The notes below the pieces were generated by a model. The model did not search any database, was not told the DNA's origin, and saw only the letters and a list, made by a program, of their open reading frames with translations. DNA of 64,000 bases from Deinococcus multiflagellatus (lineage in GTDB: Bacteria; Deinococcota; Deinococci; Deinococcales; Deinococcaceae), in NCBI RefSeq assembly GCF_020166415.1, contig NZ_JAIQXV010000008.1, positions 1 through 64,000 of the forward strand, in the 5' to 3' direction. The translations under genes were made by a program, and so were the position numbers. Of the stretch, positions 1 through 11,136 are shown piece after piece; position 1 is the first letter of the stretch; each line of letters begins with the position of its first letter.

Positions 1-35
1 ACAGGTCACGTCTATCAAACCAGATGCGTTCAACA

Positions 36-70
36 GCGCCCCGGAGCTTATGACTCCGGGGCGCTTTCTT
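36..70 (+). terminator. Rho-independent terminator of an upstream gene
   Basis: An 11-bp perfect stem (36-46 with 54-64, GC-rich) with a 7-nt loop is followed by TTTCTT. The T-run lies on the + strand side, so it ends a + strand gene lying left of the window. Confidence 0.85.
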
Positions 71-107
71 GTTGCTGCCTGCTGGCGGCGTGACTGTTTT
101 CCCTTCC

Positions 108-1229
108 TCATTTGCCAAGAAAGGGGCAGGCACTTCGCTGTTCCCGCCACGCGGGCCGCTGCACCACGAAGTTCGGTTTTAGCTCTGTATCGTCGTACTG
201 TTCATGCCAGACCGGGGTGGTGGCAGGCGAGAGCGGCGGAATGAGCCACGACCAGCGGCCAGTGGCGGTACGCCCCGCCTGCGCTTCCAGCTCCACAAAG
301 TGCTGGAACTGCCGCGTGACGCTGTGGTGGTCAGCGATGCGCACGCCTGCCGCGTCGAAGGAGTGCAGCACGGCCACATTCAGTTCCACCAGGGCGCGGT
401 CCAGCCACAGCGAGCGGCGCCGGCTGGTGTCGAGCCCCAGTGCCTGTGCCACAGCGGGCAGCAGGTTGTAGCGCCCTTCATCGGCCAGATTGCGCGCGGC
501 GATTTCGGTCTGCAGATACCAGCCGTTAAAGGGGGCGCAGGCGAAGGCCTGGCCCGCCACTTCCAGCGTCATATTGCTGATCACTGGCAGGGCGTGCCAG
601 CGCAGCCCCAGGGCGCCAAGGCCTGGGCAATCGGGGTGGGTGATGGGCACCTCATACACCGCGTCTGCGGGCAACTCGAACAGCGTCACCTGCCCCTGCG
701 TCTCTATCGCCAGGGGCAGCACGTCAAAGGGCGTACCCGGCCCCCCGGCCCACCCCAGGCGCTGCAGGTGCCCGGTCAGGGCCACGTTCTGCGGATCGCC
801 CCGCACCGTCCCGTCGGGCTGGCGGTAGCCGGCGTAGCGGATGAGCTGGTCGTTGTGGAGGCGCACGCCGGGCCCAAACACGCTGAGGATCGGCAGAATC
901 CGCCCGCCATTCAGCGCCGCGCGCAGATGGTCACACAGGTGGGCAAACACCTCTGGGGCCGCCGTCACCTGCCGCAGGTCCCGCACCTGCAGGCTGGCCC
1001 AGGGCAGCCGCCCCACGCAGCGGGTGCTGTGGCGCCACGCCATGCGCGCGCCGTGGGTCAGCTCGGCGCTGCTGAGGGTCAGGTGGCCGCCGCGCAGTAC
1101 CTCCTGGCGGCGCTGGGCCAGGCCAGGGGCCCCAGTTTCCGCGTGATACGCCTCCAGAAAGGCCAGTGCCTCCTGCAGCTCATGCGGGGGGGCGGCATCG
1201 GGCAGGCGGGGCGCAGGCATCCTGACCAT
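108..1229 (-). CDS. nos: nitric oxide synthase oxygenase domain (bacterial NOS)
   Basis: Oxidises L-arginine to citrulline and NO using heme and a pterin. The heme-ligand motif WRHSTRCVGR is near residue 65 (family WRNSxRCIGR; the Cys is the axial ligand). The arginine-site motif PFNGWYLQTEIAARNLAD lies in the second half. About 373 aa matches stand-alone bacterial NOS; there is no reductase domain, so electrons must come from a separate reductase. The frame is open to 1460, but homology begins after the ATG at 1229 (another ATG at 1220), so I use 1229. It is divergent from the PAS kinase. D. radiodurans NOS is known to partner a tryptophanyl-tRNA synthetase; no such gene is seen here. Confidence 0.93.
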   Translation of the reverse strand: MVRMPAPRLPDAAPPHELQEALAFLEAYHAETGAPGLAQRRQEVLRGGHLTLSSAELTHGARMAWRHSTRCVGRLPWASLQVRDLRQVTAAPEVFAHLCDHLRAALNGGRILPILSVFGPGVRLHNDQLIRYAGYRQPDGTVRGDPQNVALTGHLQRLGWAGGPGTPFDVLPLAIETQGQVTLFELPADAVYEVPITHPDCPGLGALGLRWHALPVISNMTLEVAGQAFACAPFNGWYLQTEIAARNLADEGRYNLLPAVAQALGLDTSRRRSLWLDRALVELNVAVLHSFDAAGVRIADHHSVTRQFQHFVELEAQAGRTATGRWSWLIPPLSPATTPVWHEQYDDTELKPNFVVQRPAWREQRSACPFLGK

Positions 1230-1399
1230 GCTGCCCGCCACGGGGGCCGAAAATGTCCCTGAGGGGCAGGGCAAGGGGCCTGGCTTCCCCTGGGACAGCG
1301 TCAGGACCGCTCGCCCCTGGATAAAGCGCAGGCGCCGCCCTGGGGCCTCAGCGGCGTTATCTCTTCTTAGGGAAGTCGGCAGCGGTGGCCGCACTCCGG

Positions 1400-1405
1400 T
1401 AGCGT
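1400..1405 (+). promoter_or_regulatory. -10 element (TAGCGT) before leader ORF and PAS kinase
   Basis: TAGCGT ends 10 nt before the ATG at 1416. No convincing -35 is visible. Confidence 0.45.
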
Positions 1406-1415
1406 GGAAGGGCGC

Positions 1416-1466
1416 ATGGAAAAGCACGAGATCAGGCTGGGGCACACACTGGGGTGGCAACCATGA
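1416..1466 (+). CDS. possible 16-aa leader peptide coupled to the PAS kinase
   Basis: ATG 1416 opens MEKHEIRLGHTLGWQP; its TGA (1464-1466) overlaps the kinase ATG (1463-1465) as ATGA. The -10 element lies 10 nt upstream, so the transcript would start at or within a few nt of this ATG. Ribosomes ending the peptide could re-initiate on the kinase. This is inferred from layout only. In GC-rich DNA an open frame running into an ATGA is common, so the chance explanation is real. Confidence 0.4.
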   Translation: MEKHEIRLGHTLGWQP

Positions 1467-2659
1467 CGGACCACACCGAGGTGCTGGCCCTGCAACAGCG
1501 CGTCCAGGCCCTGGAGGCCGAGGTCCAGACCGCCCAGCAGGCGGCCCGGGCCCTGTTTGCCGAAGCCCCCACGCCCTACCTGCTGCTGGGCGCGCAGGGC
1601 CGGATTCAGTATGTCAACGCGGTGGCGTGTGGCCTGCTGAACCGGGCCCCCGGGGCGCTGCTGGAGCGGCCACTGGCCCAGTTCCTGGTGCCGGCCTCGC
1701 AGGGGTCGCTGGAGGCCCTGCTGGCCCAGGCGGCCCGCAGCGGCCTGCGGCACTGGGGCGAGGTGCAGGTGCTGCAGCCCGACGACACCCCCCTGGACGT
1801 GCTGCTGGAGGTGAATGCCCAGACGCCTGCCAATCCGTCGCCGGCCGATGCGGCCTGGCAGTTCCGGGTGGTCCTGACCGAGATCACCGCCTACAAGCGG
1901 GCGCACGCCCAGCTGCTGGACGAGGTGGCTGATCAGCAGGAGCGCATAGAGGCCCACGCCACCCGGATGCGGCTGCTGAACCAAGAACTGGGGCAGGTGA
2001 TGAAGGTCTTTTTGAAGGAACTGCACCTGCCCCTGGCGCGCGCGCTGAACTTTCTGGCGCTGGCGCGGCGCACGGCGCAGGAGCCGCCCGTGGGCAGCAC
2101 CCCCCTGGCCGCCGCCGAGCAGGCGGTGCAGCAGTTGCTGGCCCTTGCCGCCTCCATTGAGCGCTATCTGCGCATGCGCGATATGCGGATTCGCCTGCAC
2201 ACGGTCAATCTGAACACCGTGCTGCAGGAGGTCCTCAAGAAGCTGCAGCCCTCGCTGCTGGACCGGGACGTGCGGATCACGGCCGATCCCCTGCCCACCG
2301 TGCAGGCCGACGCCCGGGCGCTGTTCCTGATTCTGGACGAGTATCTTGCCAACGCGGTGAAGTTCACCAAGCAGCGCGAGCAGGCGCGCATTCACGTGGT
2401 GGTGCAGGAACAGGATGGCGAATACTTCATCGGCGTGCAGGACAACGGCGCCGGGTTCAACATGCGCCAGAAGGACAAGCTGTTTCAGCTCTTTGGCCGC
2501 TTGCACTCCTCGCAGACCTTTGAGGGCACCGGCGTGGGCCTGATGACCGTCAGCCGCTGCTGCCAGCGCTTTGGGGCGCGTGCCTGGGCCGAGGGCAAGG
2601 TGGACCAGGGCGCGACCTTCTGGTTCGCCTGGCCCAAGGTGCCGCGCGTGCTGGACTGA
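1463..2659 (+). CDS. PAS-domain histidine-kinase-like protein, phospho-acceptor His apparently replaced by Lys
   Basis: A cytosolic sensor of about 398 aa with no membrane segment: an N-terminal coiled-coil stretch, a PAS domain (about 30-145), a dimerisation helix, then an HATPase domain with N box (DEYLANAVKFTK), G1 (DNGAGF), F box (LFQLFGRLH) and G2 (GTGVGL), closest to phytochrome-type kinases. The H-box region NQELGQVMKVFLKELHLPL aligns without gaps to the family pattern NxELxxFxxxxSHDLxxPL, which puts Lys where the phospho-His should be; a His lies three residues later. It may be a pseudokinase or use the shifted His. ATG 1463 (GGGGTGG upstream) is preferred over GTG 1454. No regulator is adjacent. 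Confidence 0.8.
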   Translation: MTDHTEVLALQQRVQALEAEVQTAQQAARALFAEAPTPYLLLGAQGRIQYVNAVACGLLNRAPGALLERPLAQFLVPASQGSLEALLAQAARSGLRHWGEVQVLQPDDTPLDVLLEVNAQTPANPSPADAAWQFRVVLTEITAYKRAHAQLLDEVADQQERIEAHATRMRLLNQELGQVMKVFLKELHLPLARALNFLALARRTAQEPPVGSTPLAAAEQAVQQLLALAASIERYLRMRDMRIRLHTVNLNTVLQEVLKKLQPSLLDRDVRITADPLPTVQADARALFLILDEYLANAVKFTKQREQARIHVVVQEQDGEYFIGVQDNGAGFNMRQKDKLFQLFGRLHSSQTFEGTGVGLMTVSRCCQRFGARAWAEGKVDQGATFWFAWPKVPRVLD

Positions 2660-2701
2660 GGTGGGCGGATGCTGGCACTGGAACTCGTTTCTCCAAGCGC
2701 G

Positions 2702-2732
2702 GAACCCCCCGGCCGGAGCTGGGGGGTTCTTC

Positions 2733-2736
<4 letters not shown>
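2702..2736 (+). terminator. Rho-independent terminator after the PAS kinase
   Basis: A 9-bp stem (2702-2710 with 2721-2729) ends in TTCTTCT on the + strand. It sits between the convergent kinase and tRNA-Arg. Confidence 0.8.
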
Positions 2737-2809
<73 letters not shown>

Positions 2810-2819
2810 AGACGGTGAA

Positions 2820-2838
2820 GGCTCCCGCGCGGGGAGCC
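2820..2838 (-). other. hairpin between tRNA-Gly and tRNA-Arg
   Basis: GGCTCCC (2820-2826) pairs with GGGAGCC (2832-2838). It has no T-run, so it is more likely a processing or spacer hairpin than a terminator. Confidence 0.5.
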
Positions 2839-2845
2839 CTCTGTT

Positions 2846-2920
<75 letters not shown>

Positions 2921-2952
2921 TGGGGGGTGCGCGCGTCAGGGGGCGAACTCTA

Positions 2953-3029
<77 letters not shown>

Positions 3030-3056
3030 ATAGAGCCCACGTACGCGCGCCCGCGC

Positions 3057-3062
3057 ACTATA
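3057..3062 (-). promoter_or_regulatory. extended -10 promoter of the tRNA operon
   Basis: On the - strand TGCTATAGT forms an extended -10 (TGn then TATAGT), 28 nt before the mature 5' end of tRNA-Pro. It is divergent from the -10 of the prenyltransferase, with 28 bp between the two elements. Confidence 0.65.
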
Positions 3063-3090
3063 GCAAAGTCTGTGCCCCCCGTGCAGGCGC

Positions 3091-3096
3091 TATGCT
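3091..3096 (+). promoter_or_regulatory. -10 element (TATGCT), leaderless start of the prenyltransferase
   Basis: TATGCT ends 8 nt before GTG 3105, which would put transcription and translation starts together. Confidence 0.6.
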
Positions 3097-3104
3097 GCGT
3101 GGTC

Positions 3105-3992
<888 letters not shown>

Positions 3993-3994
3993 AG

Positions 3995-4273
3995 GTGAGC
4001 CTGCCTCCAGGGGCCGCTGCCGCTTTTGCGGGGGGCGACGAGCGCCGCGCGGCCACCCTGCTGGCCCGCGCCCGCGACGCCCAGCCGCCGGGTTCGGTGG
4101 CGTGGGCGCAACTGGAGCGGCTGTACGGTCTGGTACTCATTCATGTGCAGCGCGAGGTGGAAGGCACCTTTGCCCTGGAACGGGCCGACGCCGTGCTGGA
4201 CGCAGCGGGCGCCGCGCGGCCGGATCTGGGCTGGCTGGTGCAGGCGACTTCGCTAGAATCGCGGGAATGGTAA
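3995..4273 (+). CDS. conserved small protein of unknown function
   Basis: A 92-aa, Ala-rich, helical protein starting at GTG two bases after the prenyltransferase stop, so likely co-transcribed. The central part ([28 protein letters not shown]) looks like a folded helical bundle. No motif allows a function. Its last codons contain the -10 element of the next leader ORF. Confidence 0.6.
   Translation: MSLPPGAAAAFAGGDERRAATLLARARDAQPPGSVAWAQLERLYGLVLIHVQREVEGTFALERADAVLDAAGAARPDLGWLVQATSLESREW
4254..4259 (+). promoter_or_regulatory. -10 element (TAGAAT) inside the end of the upstream gene
   Basis: TAGAAT ends 7 nt before the ATG at 4267, the typical leaderless spacing. No clear -35 is visible. 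Confidence 0.6.
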
Positions 4274-4328
4274 AGCGGCCAGCAGCATTTGCTTGGAGAT
4301 GGTGGAGCCCACGCCAGGGAGCGCGCGC

Positions 4329-4332
<4 letters not shown>
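4267..4332 (+). CDS. possible 21-aa leaderless leader peptide
   Basis: ATG 4267 opens a 21-codon ORF, basic and Trp-rich (contains [12 protein letters not shown]). Its TGA overlaps the next gene's GTG as GTGA (4329-4332). It shares the layout of the mini-ORFs before the genes at 1463, 6668, 23123 and 26302. No translation evidence exists in sequence alone. Confidence 0.45.
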
Positions 4333-4772
<440 letters not shown>

Positions 4773-4830
4773 GAGTGGCCGCCACACCCTGAAGGCGGCA
4801 TGGAGGAGCCCTGTGAAGCGCCCTGTCCCA

Positions 4831-4910
4831 GAACAAGATGTGAGGTTTTGTATATCCTGGACACTTTGATGTTGATTTAATTTGATCTTTCTTTTCTGCT
4901 CATCTTCAGG
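4831..4910. other. AT-rich island upstream of the cyclase
   Basis: About 80 bp of unusually low GC in a 70 percent GC region, with three TTGAT words at 4867-4885 and a pyrimidine-rich tract. It probably contains the cyclase promoter or a regulator site, but no single -35/-10 pair stands out. Confidence 0.5.
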
Positions 4911-4931
4911 CATGATGAGGGCCGCTTGCTT

Positions 4932-5522
4932 ATGGCTGACCTTCTGCTGCCCCTCCCCGGTCCCCAGGACGACACCGTTTCTGCCTGCTTCGTGCTGGTG
5001 GACCTGGTGGGGAGCACGGCCATGGCCCAGACCCTGTCATTGCCCAATTACATGGCCCTCATGCAGGACTTTGTGCAGCTGATGGTCCTGAGTTTTGAGG
5101 CGCGCGGCGGCCAGGTGCTGCAGCACCAGGGGGACGCGGTGCTGGCGTGGTGGCCCGCGCAGCACGCGGCCCAGGCCTGTGCGGCGGCCCATGACGCCCA
5201 CGGCCGCGCGGCCCGCCTGCAGCTGGCCGCGCAGCTGGGCCAGACACTGCAGCTGCGCGCCGGCGTTTCGGTGGGCCCGGTGCTGATGGGCATGGTGGGC
5301 GGGCAGCTCAGCGCTTACGGCCTGCCTGTGAATTACGCCAAGCGCCTGTGCGACGCCGCGCGGGCCGGCGAAACCCTCATCTGCGACGAGGTGCGCCGCC
5401 GCCTGCCTGAACACCTCACGTGGCCCTGTGCGCCGCTGGCGCTGCAAGGCTTTGGCAGTGACTGCATGGCGCACCACCTGCTCCCCGAAACGCCTGCCGA
5501 GGCGCGCATGAAAGTTGATTAA
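4932..5522 (+). CDS. minimal class III nucleotide cyclase
   Basis: A single soluble catalytic domain of about 196 aa, predicted to make cAMP or cGMP from ATP or GTP. Metal-binding Asp residues sit in [10 protein letters not shown] and [11 protein letters not shown]; the transition-state Asn and Arg sit in VNYAKRL. The residue before VN that usually helps choose the base (Asp or Thr in the family) is replaced (YGLPVN), so specificity or activity is uncertain. There is no sensor or membrane domain, so regulation must be transcriptional or by partners. ATG 4932 follows GAGGG at about 10 nt. Confidence 0.8.
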   Translation: MADLLLPLPGPQDDTVSACFVLVDLVGSTAMAQTLSLPNYMALMQDFVQLMVLSFEARGGQVLQHQGDAVLAWWPAQHAAQACAAAHDAHGRAARLQLAAQLGQTLQLRAGVSVGPVLMGMVGGQLSAYGLPVNYAKRLCDAARAGETLICDEVRRRLPEHLTWPCAPLALQGFGSDCMAHHLLPETPAEARMKVD

Positions 5523-5536
5523 GCACGCGGCGGGGC

Positions 5537-5548
5537 TTCTCATGAGAA
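5537..5548. promoter_or_regulatory. perfect 12-bp palindrome in the DrRRA-like promoter
   Basis: TTCTCATGAGAA overlaps the expected -35 and spacer of the promoter at 5556-5561. This is a plausible operator, perhaps autoregulatory. Confidence 0.5.
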
Positions 5549-5555
5549 CGCTCCC

Positions 5556-5561
5556 TAGACT
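5556..5561 (+). promoter_or_regulatory. -10 element (TAGACT), leaderless start of the response regulator
   Basis: TAGACT ends 6 nt before ATG 5568; no -35 consensus is present. Confidence 0.65.
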
Positions 5562-5567
5562 GGCCGC

Positions 5568-6245
<678 letters not shown>

Positions 6246-6300
6246 GCGCACTGGCGGCGTGGGCGCACAGGCGCGCGAGTCGCCGTGGGGCAGGAGGGAA

Positions 6301-6346
6301 GGTCGAGGGGTCGAGGTGGGTGTCCTTGTTGCCCCGACCTCTTGAC
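6301..6346. repeat. GTCGAGG-word inverted repeat
   Basis: GGTCGAGGGGTCGAGG on the left faces CCCCGACCTCTTGAC on the right. It uses the same words as the element translated inside coaBC (9583-9652). Confidence 0.65.
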
Positions 6347-6488
6347 GATGGGGCGGCGGGCTTCCCGGGCTGAACGGGAGGGAGCCCGCGCCATGTCCTG
6401 TCCCTGCAGTGCCTCAAACGAATTCCGGCCCTTTCCGGACCAGCCAGTTCTTTCGTGGATGGTCCATGCCCTCTGCGCTGTGCCAGCC

Positions 6489-6592
6489 CCATGCCCGGAA
6501 GTTCGTTCTTTTTCCTTCTCTGCGGCGCAGCGCTGCGCGTCCCTTCGGTCGGAAAAACCCCGGAACACGGCACGCAATGGTTCGGAAGTCGT
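6489..6592 (+). repeat. dispersed small non-coding repeat, copy A
   Basis: Aligns along its length with 16487-16590 (shared CGCAGC, CTGCG, TCGGTCGGAA or CCGGTCGGAA, CACGCA, TTCGGAAG blocks) and partly with 23815-23895. It resembles the small non-coding repeat class described in D. radiodurans. Confidence 0.6.
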
Positions 6593-6625
6593 CTCAACCG
6601 TACCGGATCTCATGGCGGGCGCCGC

Positions 6626-6631
6626 TACACT
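6626..6631 (+). promoter_or_regulatory. -10 element (TACACT) before the kinase leader ORF
   Basis: TACACT ends 7 nt before ATG 6639. Confidence 0.65.
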
Positions 6632-6638
6632 GCAGCCC

Positions 6639-6671
6639 ATGAGTGCCGCCCCCCCCCGGAGCCGCGCATGA
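6639..6671 (+). CDS. possible 10-aa leaderless leader peptide with a C9 tract
   Basis: ATG 6639 opens [10 protein letters not shown]; its TGA overlaps the kinase ATG (6668) as ATGA. A run of nine C (6649-6657) lies inside; one extra C would fuse the leader in frame to the kinase. It could be a coupled leader peptide, a slippage switch, or a sign of a sequencing indel. Confidence 0.45.
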   Translation: MSAAPPRSRA

Positions 6672-8332
6672 CCCTGCGCTGGCGCCTGACCCTGTTTTAC
6701 ACAGCGTTGCTGGCCTGTCTGCTGACGGGCGTGGGGTTCATCACCTTGTACCTGATGCGCGCCAACCTGATGGGTGGTCTGGACCGCGAACTGGACGTGA
6801 CGTACAAGCAGTTTGTCTCGTACATTGCCAAGCCGCTGGCGCCGGGCGAACCCCGCCTGCCGCTGGACCGCGAGCAGCGTGCCGGGGGGGGGCAGTACGG
6901 CACTTCCGACATTGGGCAGGCCAAGCTGCTGGCCCGGTATTACTTTTCGGATTCCAGTCTGGCGGTCGAAGACCTGTATGTGTACACGCGCCAGTCGCTG
7001 ATTGACGCCCTGGCCAGTGCCCAGACCCCGGAGGACAGGGCGCAGTTGTTCCGCAATCTGGCGGCGCTGCGCGACAGCAGCCGCCGCTCGCTGGCCGTGA
7101 ATGTCGATCAGCCCATTGGGTTGTCAGACAGTGAACTGGAGCGGCTGATCAACTCGCCCGATGGCCGCCTGACCCTAAACCGCATGGTCTCTGTGCCGGC
7201 CAACAGCCAGCCGGTGCTCATGCGGCTGCTGGTGGTGCTGGGGCCCCTGCGCCCACCCGCCCCGCAGGAGGGTGAGGCGGAAGCGGAACAGGGCGGCGCC
7301 AGCCCGGCGGGCCCCTTCAGCCTGGACGCCCCCGACGACGAGAGCGTGAGCTTGGTGTACGTGGCGCGTGACCTGAGCACGGTGCAGAAGTTGCTCGAAC
7401 AGCTGCAGAACGTGGTGCTGGTGCTGTTCCTGGCGGGGCTGCTGACCGCCGGCACCGGGGCCTACGCGCTGGCCGGGCAGGCGCTGCAACCCCTACGCCG
7501 GGTGCAGCGCGCCGCCGAGCGCATCGGCGGGCAGAACCTCACCGAGCGCGTGCCGGTCCCGCGCACGGGCGACGAGGTGGAGTCGCTGGCGATGGCCCTG
7601 AACGCCATGCTGGGGCGCCTGGAGGGCAGCTTTGAGGCCCAGCGCCGCTTTACCAGCGACGCCAGCCACGAACTGCGCACGCCGGTGACCGCCATCAGCG
7701 GGCACGCCAGCTACCTGCTGCGCCGCACCAACCCCAGCGGGCAACAGGCCGAGAGCCTGCGCATCATCCAGCGCGAATCCGAGCGGCTGACCAATCTGAT
7801 TGCCAGCCTGCTGCAACTGGCCCGCTCGGACAGCGGGGCGCTGGTGATTACCCGCGAGCCCATTCTGGCCGCGCTGTTCCTGTTTGAAATCACCCAGGAA
7901 CTCGCGCCGCTGGCCCAGGCCCAGGGCACCGCCCTGCGCACCGAAGGCGAGGACGTGACCTTTGAAGGCGACCCCGACCGCCTGAAACAGGTGCTGATCA
8001 ATCTGGTGAGCAACGCGCTGAAGGCCGGTGCCCAGACGATTACCCTGCGCAGCGCCCGCCTGGCCGACGAGGTGCGCCTCAGCGTGCAGGATGACGGCCC
8101 CGGCATTCCGGCTGACCAGCTGGAGCGTCTCTTTGACCGCTTTTACCGCCTCGAAGACAGCCGTAGCCGCGACCAGGGCGGCGCCGGCCTGGGCCTGAGC
8201 ATCGCCCGGGGCATCGTGGACGCCCACGGCGGGCGCATCTGGCTGGAAAGCGAGCCCGGCGCAGGCACCACCGCCCACGTGCAGCTGCCCATCGGCAACG
8301 TGCCGGAGCTGGGGGAAGAGGACGTGCCGTAG
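6668..8332 (+). CDS. membrane sensor histidine kinase, partner of the DrRRA-like regulator
   Basis: About 554 aa. First membrane helix at 8-30, a large extracytoplasmic domain to about 240 with a low-complexity stretch, a second helix ([20 protein letters not shown]), HAMP, H box [11 protein letters not shown] with the phospho-His, N box [10 protein letters not shown], then DDGPGIP and GAGLGLSIA. All catalytic motifs are intact. ATG 6668 has GGAG 6 nt upstream and overlaps the leader ORF; an in-frame extension upstream is read only if the C tract changes length. It follows the regulator and ends at a shared inverted repeat with argR. Confidence 0.92.
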   Translation: MTLRWRLTLFYTALLACLLTGVGFITLYLMRANLMGGLDRELDVTYKQFVSYIAKPLAPGEPRLPLDREQRAGGGQYGTSDIGQAKLLARYYFSDSSLAVEDLYVYTRQSLIDALASAQTPEDRAQLFRNLAALRDSSRRSLAVNVDQPIGLSDSELERLINSPDGRLTLNRMVSVPANSQPVLMRLLVVLGPLRPPAPQEGEAEAEQGGASPAGPFSLDAPDDESVSLVYVARDLSTVQKLLEQLQNVVLVLFLAGLLTAGTGAYALAGQALQPLRRVQRAAERIGGQNLTERVPVPRTGDEVESLAMALNAMLGRLEGSFEAQRRFTSDASHELRTPVTAISGHASYLLRRTNPSGQQAESLRIIQRESERLTNLIASLLQLARSDSGALVITREPILAALFLFEITQELAPLAQAQGTALRTEGEDVTFEGDPDRLKQVLINLVSNALKAGAQTITLRSARLADEVRLSVQDDGPGIPADQLERLFDRFYRLEDSRSRDQGGAGLGLSIARGIVDAHGGRIWLESEPGAGTTAHVQLPIGNVPELGEEDVP

Positions 8333-8345
8333 GGGGCAGATGGTC

Positions 8346-8403
8346 GATGGTTGATCGTTGATGGAAAAAGCAGTTCTCTATCAACCATCAACTTTCAACC
8401 ATC
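8346..8403. terminator. long inverted repeat between convergent kinase and argR
   Basis: GATGGTTGA (8346-8354) pairs with TCAACCATC (8395-8403), and GTTGATGG (8357-8364) with CCATCAAC (8385-8392), with an A-rich segment in the loop. It probably acts as a bidirectional terminator, but no T-run follows the stem on either strand. Confidence 0.5.
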
Positions 8404-8409
8404 ACCCCA

Positions 8410-8880
8410 CTACCCCAGCATCAACGCGTGGAACTCTTCCATGATGCTCTCGGCGTCGGCAGTGGTGCGGGCCACGACGAAGATGGTGTCCTCGCCGGCG
8501 ATGGTGCCCACGATGTCGTCGCGGCGCACGCGGTCGAGCAGCAGGGCCACGCCGCTGGCGTGCCCTTCGGCGGTGCGGATCACCAGCATGTTCTCGCCCC
8601 GGTCCACATCGTGCACGAAGTTCTGAAAGAGGCGGGCGAGTTCTTCCTCGGCGCCGGTGTGGCCTGCGGTCTGGGCCAGGGCGTAGCGGTGGCGGCCCTT
8701 GCCCACGGGCAGGCGCACCAGCCGCAGTTCGTTGATGTCGCGGCTGACGGTGGCTTGGGTGACCCGGATGCCCTCGGCGCGCAGGCGCTCCACCAGTTCG
8801 CCCTGCGTGCTCACGCTTTCGCGCGCGATGATGTCCTGAATGCGTTTCTGCCGCTGGTCCTTGCTGAGCGCCCCTGCCAT
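8410..8880 (-). CDS. argR: arginine repressor ArgR
   Basis: A 156-aa hexameric DNA-binding regulator of arginine synthesis and catabolism. N-terminal winged helix ([17 protein letters not shown], then [10 protein letters not shown], the recognition helix) and C-terminal arginine-binding/oligomerisation domain ([16 protein letters not shown]). ATG 8880 is preceded 7 nt upstream by the -10 TAGCAT, so the mRNA is leaderless; GAGGA just before the ATG would then lie at the very 5' end. The promoter contains an ARG-box-like palindrome. Confidence 0.95.
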   Translation of the reverse strand: MAGALSKDQRQKRIQDIIARESVSTQGELVERLRAEGIRVTQATVSRDINELRLVRLPVGKGRHRYALAQTAGHTGAEEELARLFQNFVHDVDRGENMLVIRTAEGHASGVALLLDRVRRDDIVGTIAGEDTIFVVARTTADAESIMEEFHALMLG

Positions 8881-8887
8881 TCCTCAC

Positions 8888-8908
8888 ATGCTATGAATAT
8901 TCACGTCT

Positions 8909-8916
<8 letters not shown>
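8888..8916 (-). promoter_or_regulatory. argR promoter with ARG-box palindrome in the spacer
   Basis: On the - strand TTGCAT (8911-8916), exactly 17 bp, then TAGCAT (8888-8893). The spacer contains TGAATATTCA (8894-8903), the core of an ARG box. The -35 overlaps the coaBC stop codon. Autorepression is the simple reading. Confidence 0.75.
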
Positions 8917-10213
<1,297 letters not shown>

Positions 10214-10220
10214 AGGGGAG

Positions 10221-10226
10221 AGTGTA
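10221..10226 (-). promoter_or_regulatory. -10 element (TACACT), leaderless start of coaBC
   Basis: TACACT on the - strand ends 7 nt before GTG 10213. Confidence 0.7.
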
Positions 10227-10246
10227 GCGGGAAGGGGGGAAAGGCC

Positions 10247-10370
10247 ATGAGCCATGGGCTTTGGGCCATGGGGAAAAAGCCCATCAGCAACAGCAAGGGC
10301 GTGACGTATTCCCCCTGCCTTTGCCTTTTCCCCAGAGCTCATGGCCCATAGCCCATGGCCCAAAAGCCCT
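10247..10370. repeat. CCATGGGC-word inverted repeat between phoU and coaBC
   Basis: GGGCTTTGGGCCATGGG (10257-10273) faces CCCATGGCCCAAAAGCCC (10353-10370), with further copies of GCCATGAG/CTCATGGC words. It lies right after the phoU stop, so it may end that operon. It is built like the elements at 8346 and 9583. Confidence 0.6.
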
Positions 10371-10371
10371 T

Positions 10372-11016
10372 TTACCCTTCGCGCTGGCCGGTCACCCAGT
10401 AGCGCACGCGCTCGGCAATGTTTTCCATGTGGTCGCCCACGCGCTCCAGGCTGCGGCCCACCCGCATCAGCATCAGGGCCTTGGAGATGTTGCGGGGGTC
10501 TTCGAGCATGTACGTGACCAGTTCGCGCTGAATCTGCTCGTACAGGTCGTCCACCTCGTCGTCCATCTGCACGGTGGCCTCGGCGCGGGTCACGTCGCGG
10601 TCGGCAATGGCGGTGCGCAGGTTCTGGCTCATCTCGCCCAGGCGGTCCAGCATCCGGGCCAGGTTCACGTAGCGCTTCAGGGCCGGGGCCTGGGCCAGCT
10701 CGGCGCCGTCTTCGGCCACGTGCACCACGTAGTCGCCCATGCGCTCAATGTCACTGAGGCTTTTCAGGATCAGGGCCACCATGCGCAGGTCGCGCGCCAC
10801 CGGCTGGTGCAGGGCGATAATCCGCAGGCATTCGGCCTCAATCTGGGCCTCCTGGGCGTCCACCTCGCGGTCCAGGGCCTTGACTTCGCCCAGGCGCTCC
10901 ACGTTCTCGCGCAGCAGCACGTCGCCCGCCACGGGCAACATGCGCTCGACGGTGCCGAGCATGTTCAGGGCGCCGTTCAGGACGGCGCGCAGGTCGTTTT
11001 CCAGGGCTTCACGCAT
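10372..11016 (-). CDS. phoU: phosphate transport regulator PhoU
   Basis: 214 aa, two three-helix PhoU repeats, each with the metal-binding motif ([14 protein letters not shown] near 95 and [14 protein letters not shown] near 190). PhoU links the phosphate transporter to the PhoR kinase and damps the Pho response. ATG 11016 has GAGGAG 5 nt upstream. It lies third after phoB and phoR but has its own promoter with PhoB-like repeats in the 120-bp gap. Confidence 0.94.
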   Translation of the reverse strand: MREALENDLRAVLNGALNMLGTVERMLPVAGDVLLRENVERLGEVKALDREVDAQEAQIEAECLRIIALHQPVARDLRMVALILKSLSDIERMGDYVVHVAEDGAELAQAPALKRYVNLARMLDRLGEMSQNLRTAIADRDVTRAEATVQMDDEVDDLYEQIQRELVTYMLEDPRNISKALMLMRVGRSLERVGDHMENIAERVRYWVTGQREG

Positions 11017-11080
11017 GGGAACTCCTCGGGAGGGGGCGGGGCAGCGGGACACAGAGGCCCGGAGCCCCTTGATGAGAGCG

Positions 11081-11124
11081 AAGTTAGCACCCGGGCGCCG
11101 GGCAGGGTGTCAGGGCGGTGTCAG
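11081..11124 (-). promoter_or_regulatory. Pho-box-like direct repeat and -10 upstream of phoU
   Basis: Reading the - strand, CTGACAC occurs twice with an 11-bp period (11124-11118 and 11113-11107), then TAACTT (11086-11081) as -10. The same repeat stands before phoB, so PhoB control is likely. Confidence 0.65.
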
Positions 11125-11136
11125 CCGCCCCCCCCA

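Larger units (their letters stand above)
6246..6625. other. gene-free 380-bp spacer with two repeat elements
   Basis: Between regulator and kinase. It contains the GTCGAGG-word palindrome (6301-6346) and a dispersed small repeat (6489-6592). Open frames here look like shadows. The two genes probably have separate promoters. Confidence 0.6.
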
